Positions 43,894 through 56,082 are shown, counted from the first letter of the stretch. The stretch: 64,000 bases of DNA from Ceratopteris richardii (GCA_020310875.1 CM035423.1:115147917-115211916), one strand, 5' to 3'. Notes: generated by a model from the letters alone, not told the origin. Made by a program: numbers and translations.

Positions 43894-44466
43894 GGGACCC
43901 CAACCGTAGCCTACATGATATCAACAATTCGGCACTGGTCTACACGTATAAATAATGTACCTGACATAGCAGCAAAAATGTGTATGAAGATATTCGAGCT
44001 CATGACCATTGTCTTCAAAACCTTTCGGAATGTACAAGCTCCATACATCTCTGCCCCTGGATTCTCTCAAGGTAACAAGGATCTAGTCTACGACATGAGC
44101 CAGACCCCTCGGTCACTATAATCTTTGCTTGGCATGCACGAATAAAGTACTTACCCGCATGCTTCAAGCAGACATTTGAGGAAATGTTCTTTACGGGATT
44201 CTGGGAATATCATTCGAAAATTTTCATTCCCAGACCCACACATTTGCTACACCTATTGGCAGTAGAACAAGCGATCCATGCAGATCAGTTACGTCTGCCA
44301 CATCCGGACATTCCAGGACCAATTTATTGGGATCGTATGATGAAAGATTTGGCCAGAGGACTACACATACAAGAACATCAGCTTGCCACTCAGGTTGTGG
44401 AATATTACATCCAACACTCCCAGCAACAAGGGTCTGTCAGGGACGACAGACGCAAGAGAGGGGGGG
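43894..44466 (+). other. Element B 3' block end, hairpin and polypurine tract
   Basis: Coding-like text goes on (PTHLLHLLAVEQAIHADQLR near 44240) without a known domain. Near the end a hairpin, GTCTGTC-AGGGAC-GACAGAC (44432-44451), precedes the polypurine tract AAGAGAGGGGGGG (44454-44466) that abuts the 3' LTR. A0 has the same arrangement. Confidence 0.7.
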
Positions 44467-45100
44467 TGTTGAGAGCAGTATGGCCACCCAAGGACTGACT
44501 AGACAAGGAAGCCAGCGGAGAGAGTCAAAGCGGGGTGAAGGAGTAAGTAGGCAAAGCAGTCGATGCAAATCTGGCAGATAGGCCCTTCAAATTTTTCTAA
44601 ATCAACATCTTTATAACAGTGATTCTGATCACTAACAATCATTGTAAATACCATTTCATATTTTTGTAGCTCCATTTTGTGCAAGCCAAGGAGTCCTTGA
44701 GCTTGAGGAGCCTTAGAAGTACCTACATATCAATTTTCGTATTTTTTAGACTCCGTTTAAGCCCTCAAATTGGCCCTGGAACCTAATTTTTAACTAGGTC
44801 GGACACTAGGTCTGGACAGGGCCAAAACCTAGTCAAAAACTATAAAAAGAGCTAGAGAGCTCATTTTTGAGGTTAGATTGTAATTGAAACGAACTTGTAA
44901 GAGCTTTTTGAAAGTAATCTAAGAACTCCATTGCTTCTCACTCTTTGTCTTACCGTGTGTGCGCGTGTGTGTGTATGTGTGTGCATGTTTGTGTGCTTCT
45001 CACTCACGCACTTGTGCCTCCACTTGCTCGAGGTCTTCATACCATCCTCATGTCTTCCCGGATTGACATTAAAGGAGGTGCTACTCATCACTGAGCTACA
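44467..45100 (+). repeat. 3' LTR of element B
   Basis: 634 bp, about 99.2% identical to 16126-16770 apart from a 10-bp microsatellite step. TATA box at 44841-44849. Followed by CATAT (45101-45105). Confidence 0.96.
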
Positions 45101-45105
45101 CATAT

Positions 45106-45520
45106 GCATCTCTAGCTCAGACAAGGTTTGGTCCTTATAATTATAGAGTGCAATGTTTCTAGTGTCCTCAAGATCAAATGTAAATAATCTACATGTTTTC
45201 TCTCCCTTTGAAATTCTCCTGAATCCATGTTGGGGGTCCTCCATAAAGGCTCCAAATTTATTGAACCTAACCTGCAATTCCTTTTCCATTATCTGTCCAA
45301 CACTCATCAAATTTTTTGTGATAGTAGGTACATAAAGAACTCTGCTCAATAGATTCTTATTCCCTACCTTGATAACTGAATGCTTGGTATCATCACCTAT
45401 CTACACTTGGTGCTTTCCCTTGGGCTCTTCAAGATCAGAAAGAAGAGCTATATTGCCTGCTACATGGTTTGAACAAATTGAGTCAATATAGAAGAGGTGC
45501 TCATCATTCATACCTTGTTT
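45106..45520 (-). pseudogene. Element D protease and pre-integrase start
   Basis: On the minus strand the protease-like FYIDSICSNHVAGNIALL is near 45430-45490. RVLYVPTITKNLMSVGQIME follows near 45330, then GFRRISKGEKTCRLFTFDLE. This is the copia protease and the start of the pre-integrase segment, cut by the B insertion. Broken. Confidence 0.75.
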
Positions 45521-45699
45521 GAGGTCGTGTTCATAATGAGAAGAGAATCCTCTTGATCCTCTATATAGTTGTTGAAGTCTTTTCTTGATTTGTATCCTCC
45601 TTCATAATTGTTGTTGTAATTGTTGATGTAGCCATGGTTGTAACCTTGATTATGGTTTAATCTTCCTCTTGATTGTGAGTAGCCACCTCTTTGAAATCC

Positions 45700-46560
45700 T
45701 CTTCCTCTCTATTTCTTGAAGTTCCTATAGCAATCATCTATTGTGTGATTAGAAAGTCCACATATATTGCATGGGGAAGAGTTGAAAGGTCTCCCCCTTG
45801 CCCTTTCCTCTTGAATTCCTACCTCGCCCTACATAGTTAGCTTGAGAAGTAGCACCTTCATCTTCAAACTTCTTGCTCTTTCCTTTATCCTTAGACTTTC
45901 CTTTATCCTTAGACTTTCCTTTATCCTTAGACTTTCCTTTATCTGTATGAGGGCAGAAGAATTGTTACCTCTTGATGGTTCACCATTTTTGTTGAGCTTG
46001 GCCTCATGGGTGAAGAGTTACCCCATGAGAGTGGTTAGATCATGGATTTGCATATCCATATAAAGATCCATTGCAGTTGTGAAGGATTCCCACTTATCAT
46101 CTGCCTTTATGCCATTGATTATTTGTCTCACTATTTTCTCTTCTTCAATCTCCTCACCTATGCTTGCCAAACGATCAGACACATCCTTTACCTTGGTCAC
46201 ATGCTCTGAAACATTCTACTTAGGTTGCTTCTTTTGAGTAGTAAACTCCATCCACAATTGATTCTTCCTAGCTCTTGTATTGGAAGAAAAGTATGAAGAT
46301 AGAGTATTCCAACTATCTTGGGAAGTTTTGCAGTTACTAATATGAGGAAGAAGGCAGTCAGAGATAAAGTTAAGTAGATATGACCTGGCGAAAGCATCTT
46401 TGGCACACCATGAGTTGATTCTTTCTTGCTCCTCTCTTGTAGGTTGAACTTTGCTTCTAAATGTGGGCATCTCCTCATATGTATGTATACAGACTTCTTC
46501 CTTGTAGATAGGTCTTCATCTTCAAGGACCATGCTGGATAATTATTCTTTTCCAATTTAG
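45700..46560 (-). pseudogene. Element D gag region
   Basis: Copia gag text on the minus strand includes LNFISDCLLPHISNCKTSQD, MEFTTQKKQPK and EEEKIVRQIINGIKADDKWE. A canonical knuckle, CNICGLSNHTIDDC, is at about 45730-45771. A lysine-rich repeat lies between them (45879-45944). Broken. Confidence 0.75.
45879..45944 (-). repeat. 18-bp minisatellite in element D gag
   Basis: Three full units of TTTCCTTTATCCTTAGAC (plus strand) and a partial fourth. On the minus strand the unit reads in frame as SKDKGK, giving a basic repeat next to the zinc knuckle. Confidence 0.85.
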
Positions 46561-46601
46561 CAATGAAAGAAGGGAAACCATCTCCCATTTTATCTCAACT
46601 T

Positions 46602-46613
46602 TCTCTGATACCA
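46602..46613 (-). other. Primer binding site of element D (tRNA-iMet)
   Basis: The minus strand reads TGGTATCAGAGA one base inside the right LTR. It matches the tRNA-iMet type in the first 11 bases and sets the minus orientation of D. Confidence 0.8.
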
Positions 46614-46614
46614 C

Positions 46615-47668
46615 TGTTGGAAGAAATGGATGGATACCTCAAGGAAGTGAGGTGGTATTGCTAAAACTTGCTTTGTACCAGCCCTGATGCACTTCAAAGT
46701 TATGAAGTAGGCCCTTTTATCTTGCAAATGAAACCAAGAAAGTACCTATGTACTTTGGATTTGATGCTTAAAACACTTAATCCAAAACAGACTAGTTCAA
46801 GAATAACTAGTGTTGAAAAACCTTCTATTTTAGTCCATACACTTGCTAGTCTTTTTACTCAGAGCTCACAGTATAGTAACAATTGACAAAATTCCTTTTG
46901 GAGGAATTCAATTAGCTTAGATAGATAATGATTGCAAGTGGAATCATGTAAAATGATCAACTATGCTCTGAGAAATTAATTTAGCAAATTTGATCTTACC
47001 CCCAACTTTTTAGGGAGCAACTAGTAGATGACCAGTGAGCACTTAGAAGACGATTTCTCCCAGATTCCTAAACCAAATTTCTTGAGATATTTATAGCACA
47101 AAGTAGACTTTAAGACGGTTCCAACAAGCCAAAGATTATGAAAACTGGTTGAGAATTCACTGAGATATGACTAGAAGAAGTTGATTGTTCTAAGTAGTCA
47201 TAGCAGAGAAGTAGACAGATATGTTCAATGAGCTATATGTATTATAAGACATGATTGTACAAATTCATTGGCATGGTAATGATTCTCAATGATGATAAAC
47301 TGAGTGAGCTATGATGTGAGCTACTCAAGTTCCACAAATGATCACGTAGAGAGCTCTGAAGGAGGCACACCTTTCCACGAGATTTTTAAAGACCTTTTTA
47401 TAAGTAGTTCTTCTAAGTTCGAAGTTTGAATTCAAACTTGGCTCCAACTAAAAGTGACTCCATTGATTTAGGAGTTATTCTTTCAATTGAATTCGTAACT
47501 AATATTCTTCCTAACTTCACGAGATATAGGCTTTTACAAGATTCTCCAAGGATTTAATGATTTACAATGGTAAATGATCAAGTAGTTACAAGCCATAGTT
47601 CATATGAATCATCAAGCATGTCTTCCATGCTAAGCCAAATGTGTAGGCTTGTATCTTTTGCACCAACA
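46615..47668 (-). repeat. 5' LTR of element D
   Basis: 1054 bp, matching 12357-13411 with about 6% differences, and next to the primer site. Confidence 0.93.
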
Positions 47669-50160
47669 ATGATGAATTGATGAAAGGACATATCATTTCT
47701 TGCAAGAGTTCACATGAGTCTTGGAAACACTTCAAGATCTCTATAGCATAAGACTCCCTCTAGAATCTATGCATAAGAAGGAGAGCTCTATAACATCTCC
47801 ATTAGGCCCCATGATCCCATTACCAACGTCATTGTCACTTTCGAAGATTACCAATGTAAGCTTGTGCATTGTGTGCTAGACATGTCTCAAGCGAGGATAT
47901 TGCAATTAGCCTTCTAATAAGGTTCCTAGCTCATATGAAACCTTTGTCACAACACAACCGTGGCCAAGTGTTAACCTAGGAGGAAGTATGAAGACTTTTT
48001 ACTCCTCCACAACTTGTGAGAAAAGTATTCAAACTCGCAAGAATCCACCATGAAAGCTAAGGGTCCATGCAAAAAGGAAAAGAATTCTAGTCATAACTCT
48101 AGTGATGCTTCTAAACAAGGCACTATAAATGCATCCAAGAAGTTCACCTCCAACTATTATGGTAAAATAGGGCATCTTGAGAAGTTGTGCTATAAAATGA
48201 AGAAAAAATATAAAGGCTCTACCTCCAAGCACCAACCTAAGTCCTCTCAGCATAGGCCTCACTATTCAAGTAAAGATCTATTTATCTCCATAGAGGCCAA
48301 TGCCCTAATCACTTCTAGCTCTTCACAAGAGTCAATTTTTGATAGTGATGCAACCTCTCACATGTGCAAATATCGTGAATTATTTCACGAGTTAAAAGAC
48401 CCAATGGTGAAGTTTATTTATGCAATAACAAGAGTATTAATAGAAGGAAAGAGAAAAATACAAATTACAAATAATGGAGGAGAATGTCAAGCATTATCAA
48501 ATGTACTTTTTGTAGCAAACTTATGTATGAACCTCCTCACCATCAAGACAATCATTGATCATTACAAACAATTTTTATTTGACAACACATCCATGAAGGT
48601 AATTGATCATGGCACTAAGTATATCATAGCCCAAGGAATTGAAGACAAAGGATTATACAAGCTTTCATGTTTTCTTTCTAAGGAGTTGATTTCTAGCATG
48701 TGGCACCAGATATATGGACACAAATCTTACTCAACCAAGATCTTAGCATCCCAACTAGTTAAGGGATTAACCAAGATTGGACAAGTACAAGATATCTACC
48801 AAGATTGCTCTCAAGGAAAGCAACACAAGGCTCCTATTCCTAAAGAGGCTTCCATCTGAGCAAGGAACCCTCTAGATGTAGTCCACATGGATCTCTATGG
48901 ACCAATGAAAGCCCCATCACTTAATGGATCGTTCTACTTCTTTCTCATATTAGATGATCACGCAAGATATATAAGGGTCTATTTTAACTAAGGAAGATAC
49001 ATTTTCTAAGTTCAAGAAATGGGTCTATCAAGTTGAGAATGAAGCATCTAGATTAGTCAGATCATATGGAAGTGGTGAATTTATTAACCATGACTTTGAG
49101 AACTTCTTGAAATAAAAGGGAATCAAGAGGGCAAGTCACTCAACCTCATACTCCATCTCAAAATGGAGGTGATGAAAGAAAGATCCAAAGTGCCATGGAA
49201 ATGACACGTACTATGCTTCATAACAAAGCCTTACCATTCAAATTTTGGGTCAAAGTTGTATACATTGCAATTCACATCATTAATAGAGACTTCACACGTG
49301 CATTAAACAACAAGACTCCATTTCAAGGCTACTATGAATGCAAGCCCAATATTAACTACTTTAGAGTGTTTGCAAGAAAAGTATTTGTCCATGTGCCCAA
49401 GGAAGATTGACATAAGCTACAATCTAAGCCCAAGAATCATCTATTCATTGGCTATAGGGAACAATATAAGGCATACAAACTGTATGATCTTGAGAAGCAC
49501 TACATCACAATTTCAAAAGATGTCATCTTTGATGAATATTCAAAGTAATCAATGTCACCCAGTATCTACATCACTTGATCCAAACATCAAGATAAGGAAT
49601 CCTCTTCACTTGTGGATGTGCATGCTCATCGACAGCTAGTTGGCTCTTTACTTTACTTAGCCAACATTAGACCAGATATTTCCTATGAAATTGGTATACT
49701 CAATCAGTTTGCACATCAGCCTCATTAGACACATTGGGATGCTTCTGACAGACTACTTTGATATCTTTCTCTCACTCAGCATCATGGTCATTGGTATAGA
49801 GGGGAAATCAAACTCACTGGATATTTAGATTTATATTGGGCTAGTGATCTTGATTCTCAAGGGTCTAATTTTGAATACATATTGTTACTTGGGACCTATC
49901 TCTTGGGCAATTAAGAAGCAGACTACAATTGCTATATCATCTACCAAGCTTGAGTACCAAGCATCCAACTTTGTAGCATGTGAGGCCATCTACCTTTGAT
50001 ATTTATTATCTGACATTGGTTTTTTGTAGGATACTCTGACATTCATCCATCCAGACAGCCAATCAGCCTTGGTGTTGGGTTTTATGGGTGGCTCACAATT
50101 TCTCTTATGCAAAAGACACCCCTTAGTACTCATAAAAATATCATTTTTTTATATAATGAA
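47669..50160 (+). mobile_element. Right part of decayed copia element E
   Basis: After D the copia text resumes. Gag lies at about 47669-48260, with a degenerate knuckle NYYGKIGHLEKLCYK. A protease-like IFDSDATSHMCKYRELFHEL is near 48337, then a pre-integrase segment with SMWHQIYGHKSYSTKIL near 48695. Integrase traces run about 48880-49420 (VVHMDLYGPMKAPSLNGSFY; MEMTRTMLHNKALPFKFW). RNase H traces lie at about 49640-50060 (ANIRPDISYEIGILNQFAHQ). Heavily broken and the oldest layer of the nest. Confidence 0.8.
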
Positions 50161-50345
50161 GGTGTGCACATGTGAACACCCTCCTAAGAACTTTTTGATA
50201 ATTCTCCAACACTATGGTATGGAGTCTTCCTCCCAAGGAGACAAGATTGGCCTCTTCTCATGCGCCTTATATAGGCTAGCTCGAAAATTTCACACTATGT
50301 GGGATATGTGCAGCGCCGCGTGTGCTTTTCTCATCTCAGGGGGCG

Positions 50346-50350
<5 letters not shown>

Positions 50351-50384
<34 letters not shown>
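50351..50384. repeat. (GA)17 microsatellite
   Basis: An uninterrupted GA run of 34 bp. Confidence 0.95.
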
Positions 50385-50389
<5 letters not shown>

Positions 50390-51047
50390 AAATTCTCTTA
50401 TTTTCACCTTTGAAATTCCTACCTAGGTGCACCAAAATGACCATATCTTGAGCTAGGAGTATCAAAATTCAAAAACTCAAAATCCTATAGATTCCTTGCT
50501 TCAAGAGCTTTCAGTAATAGGTTACTTTGATAGGTTTTGAGTAGATATGACCATCTGTATAGAGCTTGGAAATTGATTGAATAGTATTGTGAGGGACTGT
50601 TTAGGCATGAATGAATTCGTATTTCTTTCATAGATGTTTTTGGACATGGTTTCTTTACATAGGAGATAATTTCTCTCATATTTATCTTCATTTAGGAGCA
50701 TAAAAAGCATGCCAAATCTTAAAATTTTTATAGAAAATGAAGTAGAAGAAAGGAAGAGGTTGTTGTTCATAGTTACTCTATTAGGATACATTTCTTCATT
50801 GATTGATTTGTTGAATGAGTTTATGGATTAAATAAAGAGTGAATATTCAATTGTACATGGAAGTTCATTAATGCATTTATTATTATTATTTTCATTAAAA
50901 TTTAGTTGTATGAATTTGAAGATACAATTAGTATTACAACTAGTTGTTTACAAGAGAATGAGTGGATGTATGCATTTAAAAAAATATGATTTTAGTAATC
51001 TATGGACATCAATTTGCATGCACTCACCAAATAATTTGTCCTAATAA

Positions 51048-51049
<2 letters not shown>

Positions 51050-51124
<75 letters not shown>
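51050..51124. repeat. (TA)n microsatellite, 75 bp
   Basis: A pure TA run of about 37 units. Self-complementary and prone to length change. Confidence 0.95.
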
Positions 51125-51127
<3 letters not shown>

Positions 51128-52873
51128 CATTCTATTGATTTAAGCATTTAGAATTTTCTATGTGTGTTTTGTTGGAACTAGAACCAATGCATAATTTTCT
51201 TATTGTAAATAAATAAATTCATGATGGATGATTTGTTGCACATGAATCTTTTTATTACTCATGAAACCAAATTTATGCATATCACTTCATTATATGGTTT
51301 TAGTATAGGTGAGTTAACTGAAATGCATAGCAAAAAGCATGAAAGTATCTTTAATTTGTTGTTTGTGCAACTTGAAATGGTACTATTGCATGTTGTGATA
51401 ATCATAAAGTCATGTAGGAAGCTCCAATTGCCATGAAAATTTGTACGATGGTACCTGATATAGTTCTTAACCTATTCACCAATTTTTATGTTTTTTGGAG
51501 TTGTTTTAGTAGGTCAATCGATTCCAATACTTCACAGCTATTGTTTCTTGGAACACCCTCTGAAATGTTGATAGGGGTGTCTTGTCATAGTCATATCTCT
51601 TTATGGAAATATCCATTTGGAATGTTTTTTATTGGTTGTAAAGACTACCTATTTCAGTTTTTGTCACCCAAATTTCATTACAATTGGATTTATGAGTTAA
51701 GAGAAAAGTGAAATTCTCTCAGGTCATTGTGCAGGGAATTCTCTCTGGCAATTTGTTGCAGGTGTGCAGAAACTTGGGTGTTTCTCTCACACCACTTATC
51801 CAAATGATATGAAATTTGGATATGTGCTGGGTCATGATGTTACTATAGATATATATAAATTTCATATGATTTGGATAAGTTTTGACGAGTGGAAAATCTG
51901 TTTTAGCTCTCTAGTCCCTTTGGCAAGGACTCACGAGAGAAGTGCACAGAGGTATGGTGATTATGCCATTTCTCTTTTATGGAATGTCCAATTAGGGTAA
52001 GCTCTTTTGGAAATGTTTGCCAGCTATGTTAGATTAGTGCTCACCAAATTTGAAGTCATTTGGGATTCATTTTGGGAGTCTATGATTATAATTTTTCCTC
52101 TGGTCTAATTTTTTAGTAGTGCAAAATATGCAAGTGTTGCAGACACTATTTTCTTTGTTTCTCTCACATGGAGAGTCATTTTGTGATGAAACTTGGTGTA
52201 AAGATAGATGTTTATATATGATCTCCAATGACCAAATTTCACTAAATTTAGAGTTCATCTGATAGGTCTACTCAGTGGATCTTGGGAGCTATGTCTCACT
52301 CCTAGGACCTCCTGTACATAGGTATAGGTTTGCAGAGTTTTGGTCATAAATTCATGACCATAGATCCAATTCATTTGATTTCACTTGGAGGTGAAATCTA
52401 ACTTCCAGGGCTATGTATACCAAAAATCACTATTTTTTGATATATTTAAATATTAATGTTCTGGCCTTTTTGTAGGTACTATACTTTTTGACATAAGAAG
52501 TTAGAGGAAGTTATCAAAGACTTTAAATTGTAACTTTTAGAGAAAAATCACTTGAATTTAACATGTAATAGATTGATAATTTGTATAGGATCATTTATTA
52601 GCATTTTTGGAAATTTATTAGCTTGTATAGCTTATTCAAGGCGCTTATCGCGGGATGTATTTTAGGAATTTGCAATTGCTTGTATTGTCATCATGTAGAC
52701 TTGTCTAGGACTTGGGTTTTATTGTGTGATCAATGTATGGGATTGAGAGAGGATCTAAGGTACATCTTGTAATTCATGTTTACATGAGCAACCTATCGAT
52801 CAGGAATATCATTAGTTAGGTATTACCTTCTGCATTCACATGACTTATTAGTTATTCTATGTGTTTTTTTAGA

Positions 52874-53660
52874 ATGAATATTGATGAGATTGTAACTCCC
52901 ATGGAAGAGGTCGAGCTTGAGCGACCTTATACCATGGAGATTACAAATCTCAATGCTAAATTTAGAGGCATGGATGATATTCTTCAGAAGATCCTCCAAG
53001 CAATTAATAAACCAGAGGTGCCACCCATCGACACACCTATGGAGGTGGAAGTTCCATCTACTGAACCATCTAGTTCACAAATACCATTGGCAAATGTGCG
53101 GGCTTCTTCTGGTAGAGATGTCAGATGGCAAGTGAAAGATTTAAATCCACCGAAGTACCACAGACAAGTTAGTGTCAGGATGGCAGATGCGGTGGAGCAA
53201 TGGATAAGTAAGTGGGAACAGTGTTTTCAGCTTTGTAATATTGAGGATGAAAAACAGAAAATACAGCATGCCACTTATAGTTTGATGGATGTTGCTCATC
53301 GTTGGTGGAGAAAAATTGAGCAAGATAAAACCAAACATGCCACTTGGGCACAATTTGAAGTTAAATTATACAATAATTTTGTTCCTCCTAATGAGTACGA
53401 GGGCTTTAGATGCCTGGTTTTTCCTGCAACAGAGACAGCTTTCAGTACAGGAATATGCAGATAAGTATAGGAAAATCTTGTTAAAGATACTAGATCAAGT
53501 GCCTGAGTTCCTTGAGGTACACAAGTTTGTGCTTGGGCGTAGGGAGATGTTGCATCCACTTGTGCGCAAGGAGCATTGCCACACCCTAAATGAGGCAGTA
53601 GAACTTGCTTTGGTGTTGGAGGATGGGCGACGCTCTCGATTGCAACCTTCTGGATAAAAG
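52874..53660 (+). pseudogene. Element F gag region
   Basis: It starts MNIDEIVTPMEEVELERPYT. The gag core follows: VEQWISKWEQCFQLCNIEDE, LMDVAHRWWRKIEQDKTKHA, and LSVQEYADKYRKILLKILDQ with VPEFLEVHKFVLGRREMLHP. Broken. Confidence 0.8.
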
Positions 53661-53719
53661 AACACTTGGACAAGATTCAAGAAGCCCATAGCTTCAGTTC
53701 CAACATCTAACAGACATAT

Positions 53720-54290
53720 GAATGTCATTCAGACTTTGAGCCGTGGGAAGAGAAGAGTAAGTGCATCCATGGCAGATAGAGCTTTTCAGAGATCCAGTTT
53801 GACACAACAACAGAAAGAAAAGGCTCACCGTGAGGGCCTTTGTTATGAATGCCTAGGTCGGCATGCTTACAGGATGTGTCCTAAGAAAAAGAAGAAGATA
53901 TCTGCAGTGATGGTGGTGGAGAGGGAGCAGTCCTCACTGTTCACTCCATCATCTCCTTCGGATTTTGATCTTCTAGCTACACACATTGAGATGGATCCTC
54001 CATCTAAAGATAAACAACCCATCTTAAATATAACAGTGACTAGGAAGGTTAAGAATGTTCCAGATGTGGTGTTATCCCTAGTTGCTCAGAAAGGGTATCA
54101 GTTTCCAGACACCGAGTTGGTTGTCATGAGCGGGGAACTTCATTATCTCATTAAACTTCTATTTGATACAGGATCCACACATAATGTTATTAACTCTTAT
54201 TTTGTGAAGAAACTAAAGTTGAAGTCTACTCCATCTGAATACACCTACAGGGTAGAGTTTGCAGATGGGAAGGGATATGAGACCTAGGAT
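53720..54290 (+). pseudogene. Element F zinc knuckle and protease region
   Basis: The knuckle CYECLGRHAYRMC (CX2CX3HX4C) is near 53843. A retropepsin-like LIKLLFDTGSTHNVINSYFV (D-T-G) is near 54150-54210. Broken. Confidence 0.8.
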
Positions 54291-54569
54291 CGACGAGTTG
54301 TCAAATTACCAGTCCAGATACAGACTTATAGAGATGATCGAGATCGCCAAGTTGGCTAGATTTGATATCGTCCTCAGTAAATAGTGGCATGCAAGTAAGA
54401 AGCCAACTATTGATTTTCAGACTCACATATATCAATTCAATCATAATGGTCACCGCATCATCATCCGTGGAGAGCCCGATGTAAAGGTGTACAGACGAGC
54501 ATCTACCTCTGCGATGGTAAAAGCAGAGTGTAAGTATTTGTATTTTCTTATATTTTGAGCATAAGGAGG

Positions 54570-55320
54570 AGTTGTTAAGTTTACAGATTCAAACTAGTCT
54601 GGAGGCTCAGCTAGCTTCTATAATGAAAACTGAATTCCAACACTTGTTTCTATTAGAGTTACCTTCAGGTCTTCCGCCTCGCAGAAAAGTGGAGCACAGG
54701 ATTGAGCTAGTACCAGGAGCTCATCCCCCGGCCAGACAGTCGTATCAAATGAGTCTAGAAGAGGAGGTAGAAGTATGTCGTACCGTCGAGGAGTATCTTG
54801 ACAAAGGACTCATCAGATCTAGTTATTCACTTTTTGCAGCCCCAGTGCTTTTGATTTGCAAAAAGGATGGATCTTTCAAGATGTGTATAGACTTTAGATC
54901 ATTAAATAAAGCTACAATAAAACACAGATATCCGATGCTTCGCATTGATGATATTCTGGATGCAGACTTAAAAAGTGGTTATCATCAAATAGTCAAGGAC
55001 GATGATGTACATAAAATAGCTTTTCGTACTAGATTTGGTCATTATGAGTATCTTGTAATGCCTTTTGGTTTAATTAATGCTCCAGCTACTTTTATGATGC
55101 TCCTGAATGATTTTTTTTGTCCTTTTATTGGTCAATTTGTGCTTGATTTGTAGATGATATGTTGGTTTATAGTAAAAGTTTGGAAGAACATGAATGTCAT
55201 TTGTGTACAGTTTTTCAAATGTTGGATGACAATACTTTGTACGTCAACCCAAAGAAGACACAGCTATGTTTATCTGAGGTTGAGTAGTACTTAGGACATA
55301 TAATTTCTGCAGATGGAATT
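54570..55320 (+). pseudogene. Element F reverse transcriptase region
   Basis: RT landmarks: LPPRRKVEHRIELVPGAHPP, FKMCIDFRSLNKATIKHRYP, DADLKSGYHQIVKDDDVHKI and FRTRFGHYEYLVMPFGLINA, then a YLGHIISADGI-like segment. Chromovirus style. Broken. Confidence 0.82.
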
Positions 55321-55323
55321 ATA

Positions 55324-56079
55324 ATGGATCCACAGAAAGTTTCTGTGATCTTTGGTTGGCCGATTCCTCAGAATGAGTGCCAATTGCGATCATTCTTAGG
55401 ATTATCGGGCTTCTATAGGAAATTCATTGCCAGTTATTTGCACATAGCTGCGCCATTATCAGATCTGTTACAGAATAATCAAAAGTTTGTATGGACTAGT
55501 GCACAACAGAAAGCTTTTGACACATTGAAACAAGTAGTTTCAAGTGCTCCAATTTTATTGGTGATAGATCCCCAAAAACCTTTTGAAATAGAAACCAATG
55601 CTAGTGGCATCGTAATTGGTGCAGTTTTGATTCAAGATGGCAGACCAGTAACTTTTGAAAGTAAGAAACTTTCTCTAGCTCAAAGAAATCGGCATATCCA
55701 TGAACAAGAATTATATGCAATAGTTCATGCTTTGAAGATTTGGAGACACTATCTATATGGTGCAACTTTTAAAGTACACACAGATCATCACACATTGAAG
55801 TATTTTTGTTCCCATCCTGATCTTCAGGGGAGACATGCTAGATGGACTGAATTGATGCAAGAATTTCATATGGAAAATCTATATAGAAAAGGAAAAATGA
55901 ATACAGTTGCAGATGCATTATCTCGTATTTTGCATCAGATTAGTTTCATAGTTCTTGATAGCAATTTGATCCAAGAGATCAAAGATTCACAAATTGAAGA
56001 TGATTATTGTCAGTCTATAATCAATAAGTTGTCACAAAATGATAAAGATCAACCATTCTCAAATTTTCAAGTGGAGTAA
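55324..56079 (+). pseudogene. Element F RNase H region
   Basis: Landmarks: CQLRSFLGLSGFYRKFIASY, KPFEIETNASGIVIGAVLIQ, LSLAQRNRHIHEQELYAIVH, YGATFKVHTDHHTLKYFCSH and KGKMNTVADALSRI. Confidence 0.85.
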
Positions 56080-56082
56080 GGT

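Larger units (their letters stand above)
16126..45100 (+). mobile_element. Very large Athila-like Ty3/gypsy element B, split by element C
   Basis: The element is bounded by 645-bp and 634-bp LTRs with an exact CATAT duplication. Without C it is about 16.7 kb, long for an Athila-type element. Order: leader with palindromic minisatellite, gag-protease (18406-22412), [C], acidic linker, RT, RNase H, integrase (34696-38696), second protease-like domain, WVPK-repeat region, and 3' ORF block (40189 to about 44460). There is no chromodomain. The LTRs differ at about 5 sites plus one microsatellite step (about 0.8%), so the insertion is recent. Apart from the C insertion it looks largely whole, with a few breaks. 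B2 at 56650 is a second copy. Confidence 0.95.
12357..47668 (-). mobile_element. Ty1/copia element D, split by element B
   Basis: This copia element lies on the minus strand, with its 5' LTR on the right (46615-47668) and 3' LTR on the left (12357-13411). Without B it is about 6.3 kb. Gag, protease and the first part of pre-integrase lie at 45106-46560; integrase, RT and RNase H lie at 13490-16120. The flanks GTGAT (12352-12356) and ATGAT (47669-47673) look like a 5-bp target duplication with one change. LTR divergence is about 6% by eye (some 65 differences over 1054 bp). Several breaks. Confidence 0.93.
50170..52873. other. Gene-free stretch between E and F
   Basis: No domain-bearing frame. 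It holds a GA microsatellite and a TA microsatellite. Part may be the LTR and leader of element F, but no matching second LTR or primer site was found within the window. Confidence 0.5.

Noticed and set aside
51050-51124. Replication origin or matrix attachment site at the TA run
   Set aside because: A plain microsatellite; nothing else supports such a role.
50170-52873. LTR of element F
   Set aside because: Plausible by position, but no partner LTR, primer site or clear ends can be shown in this window.
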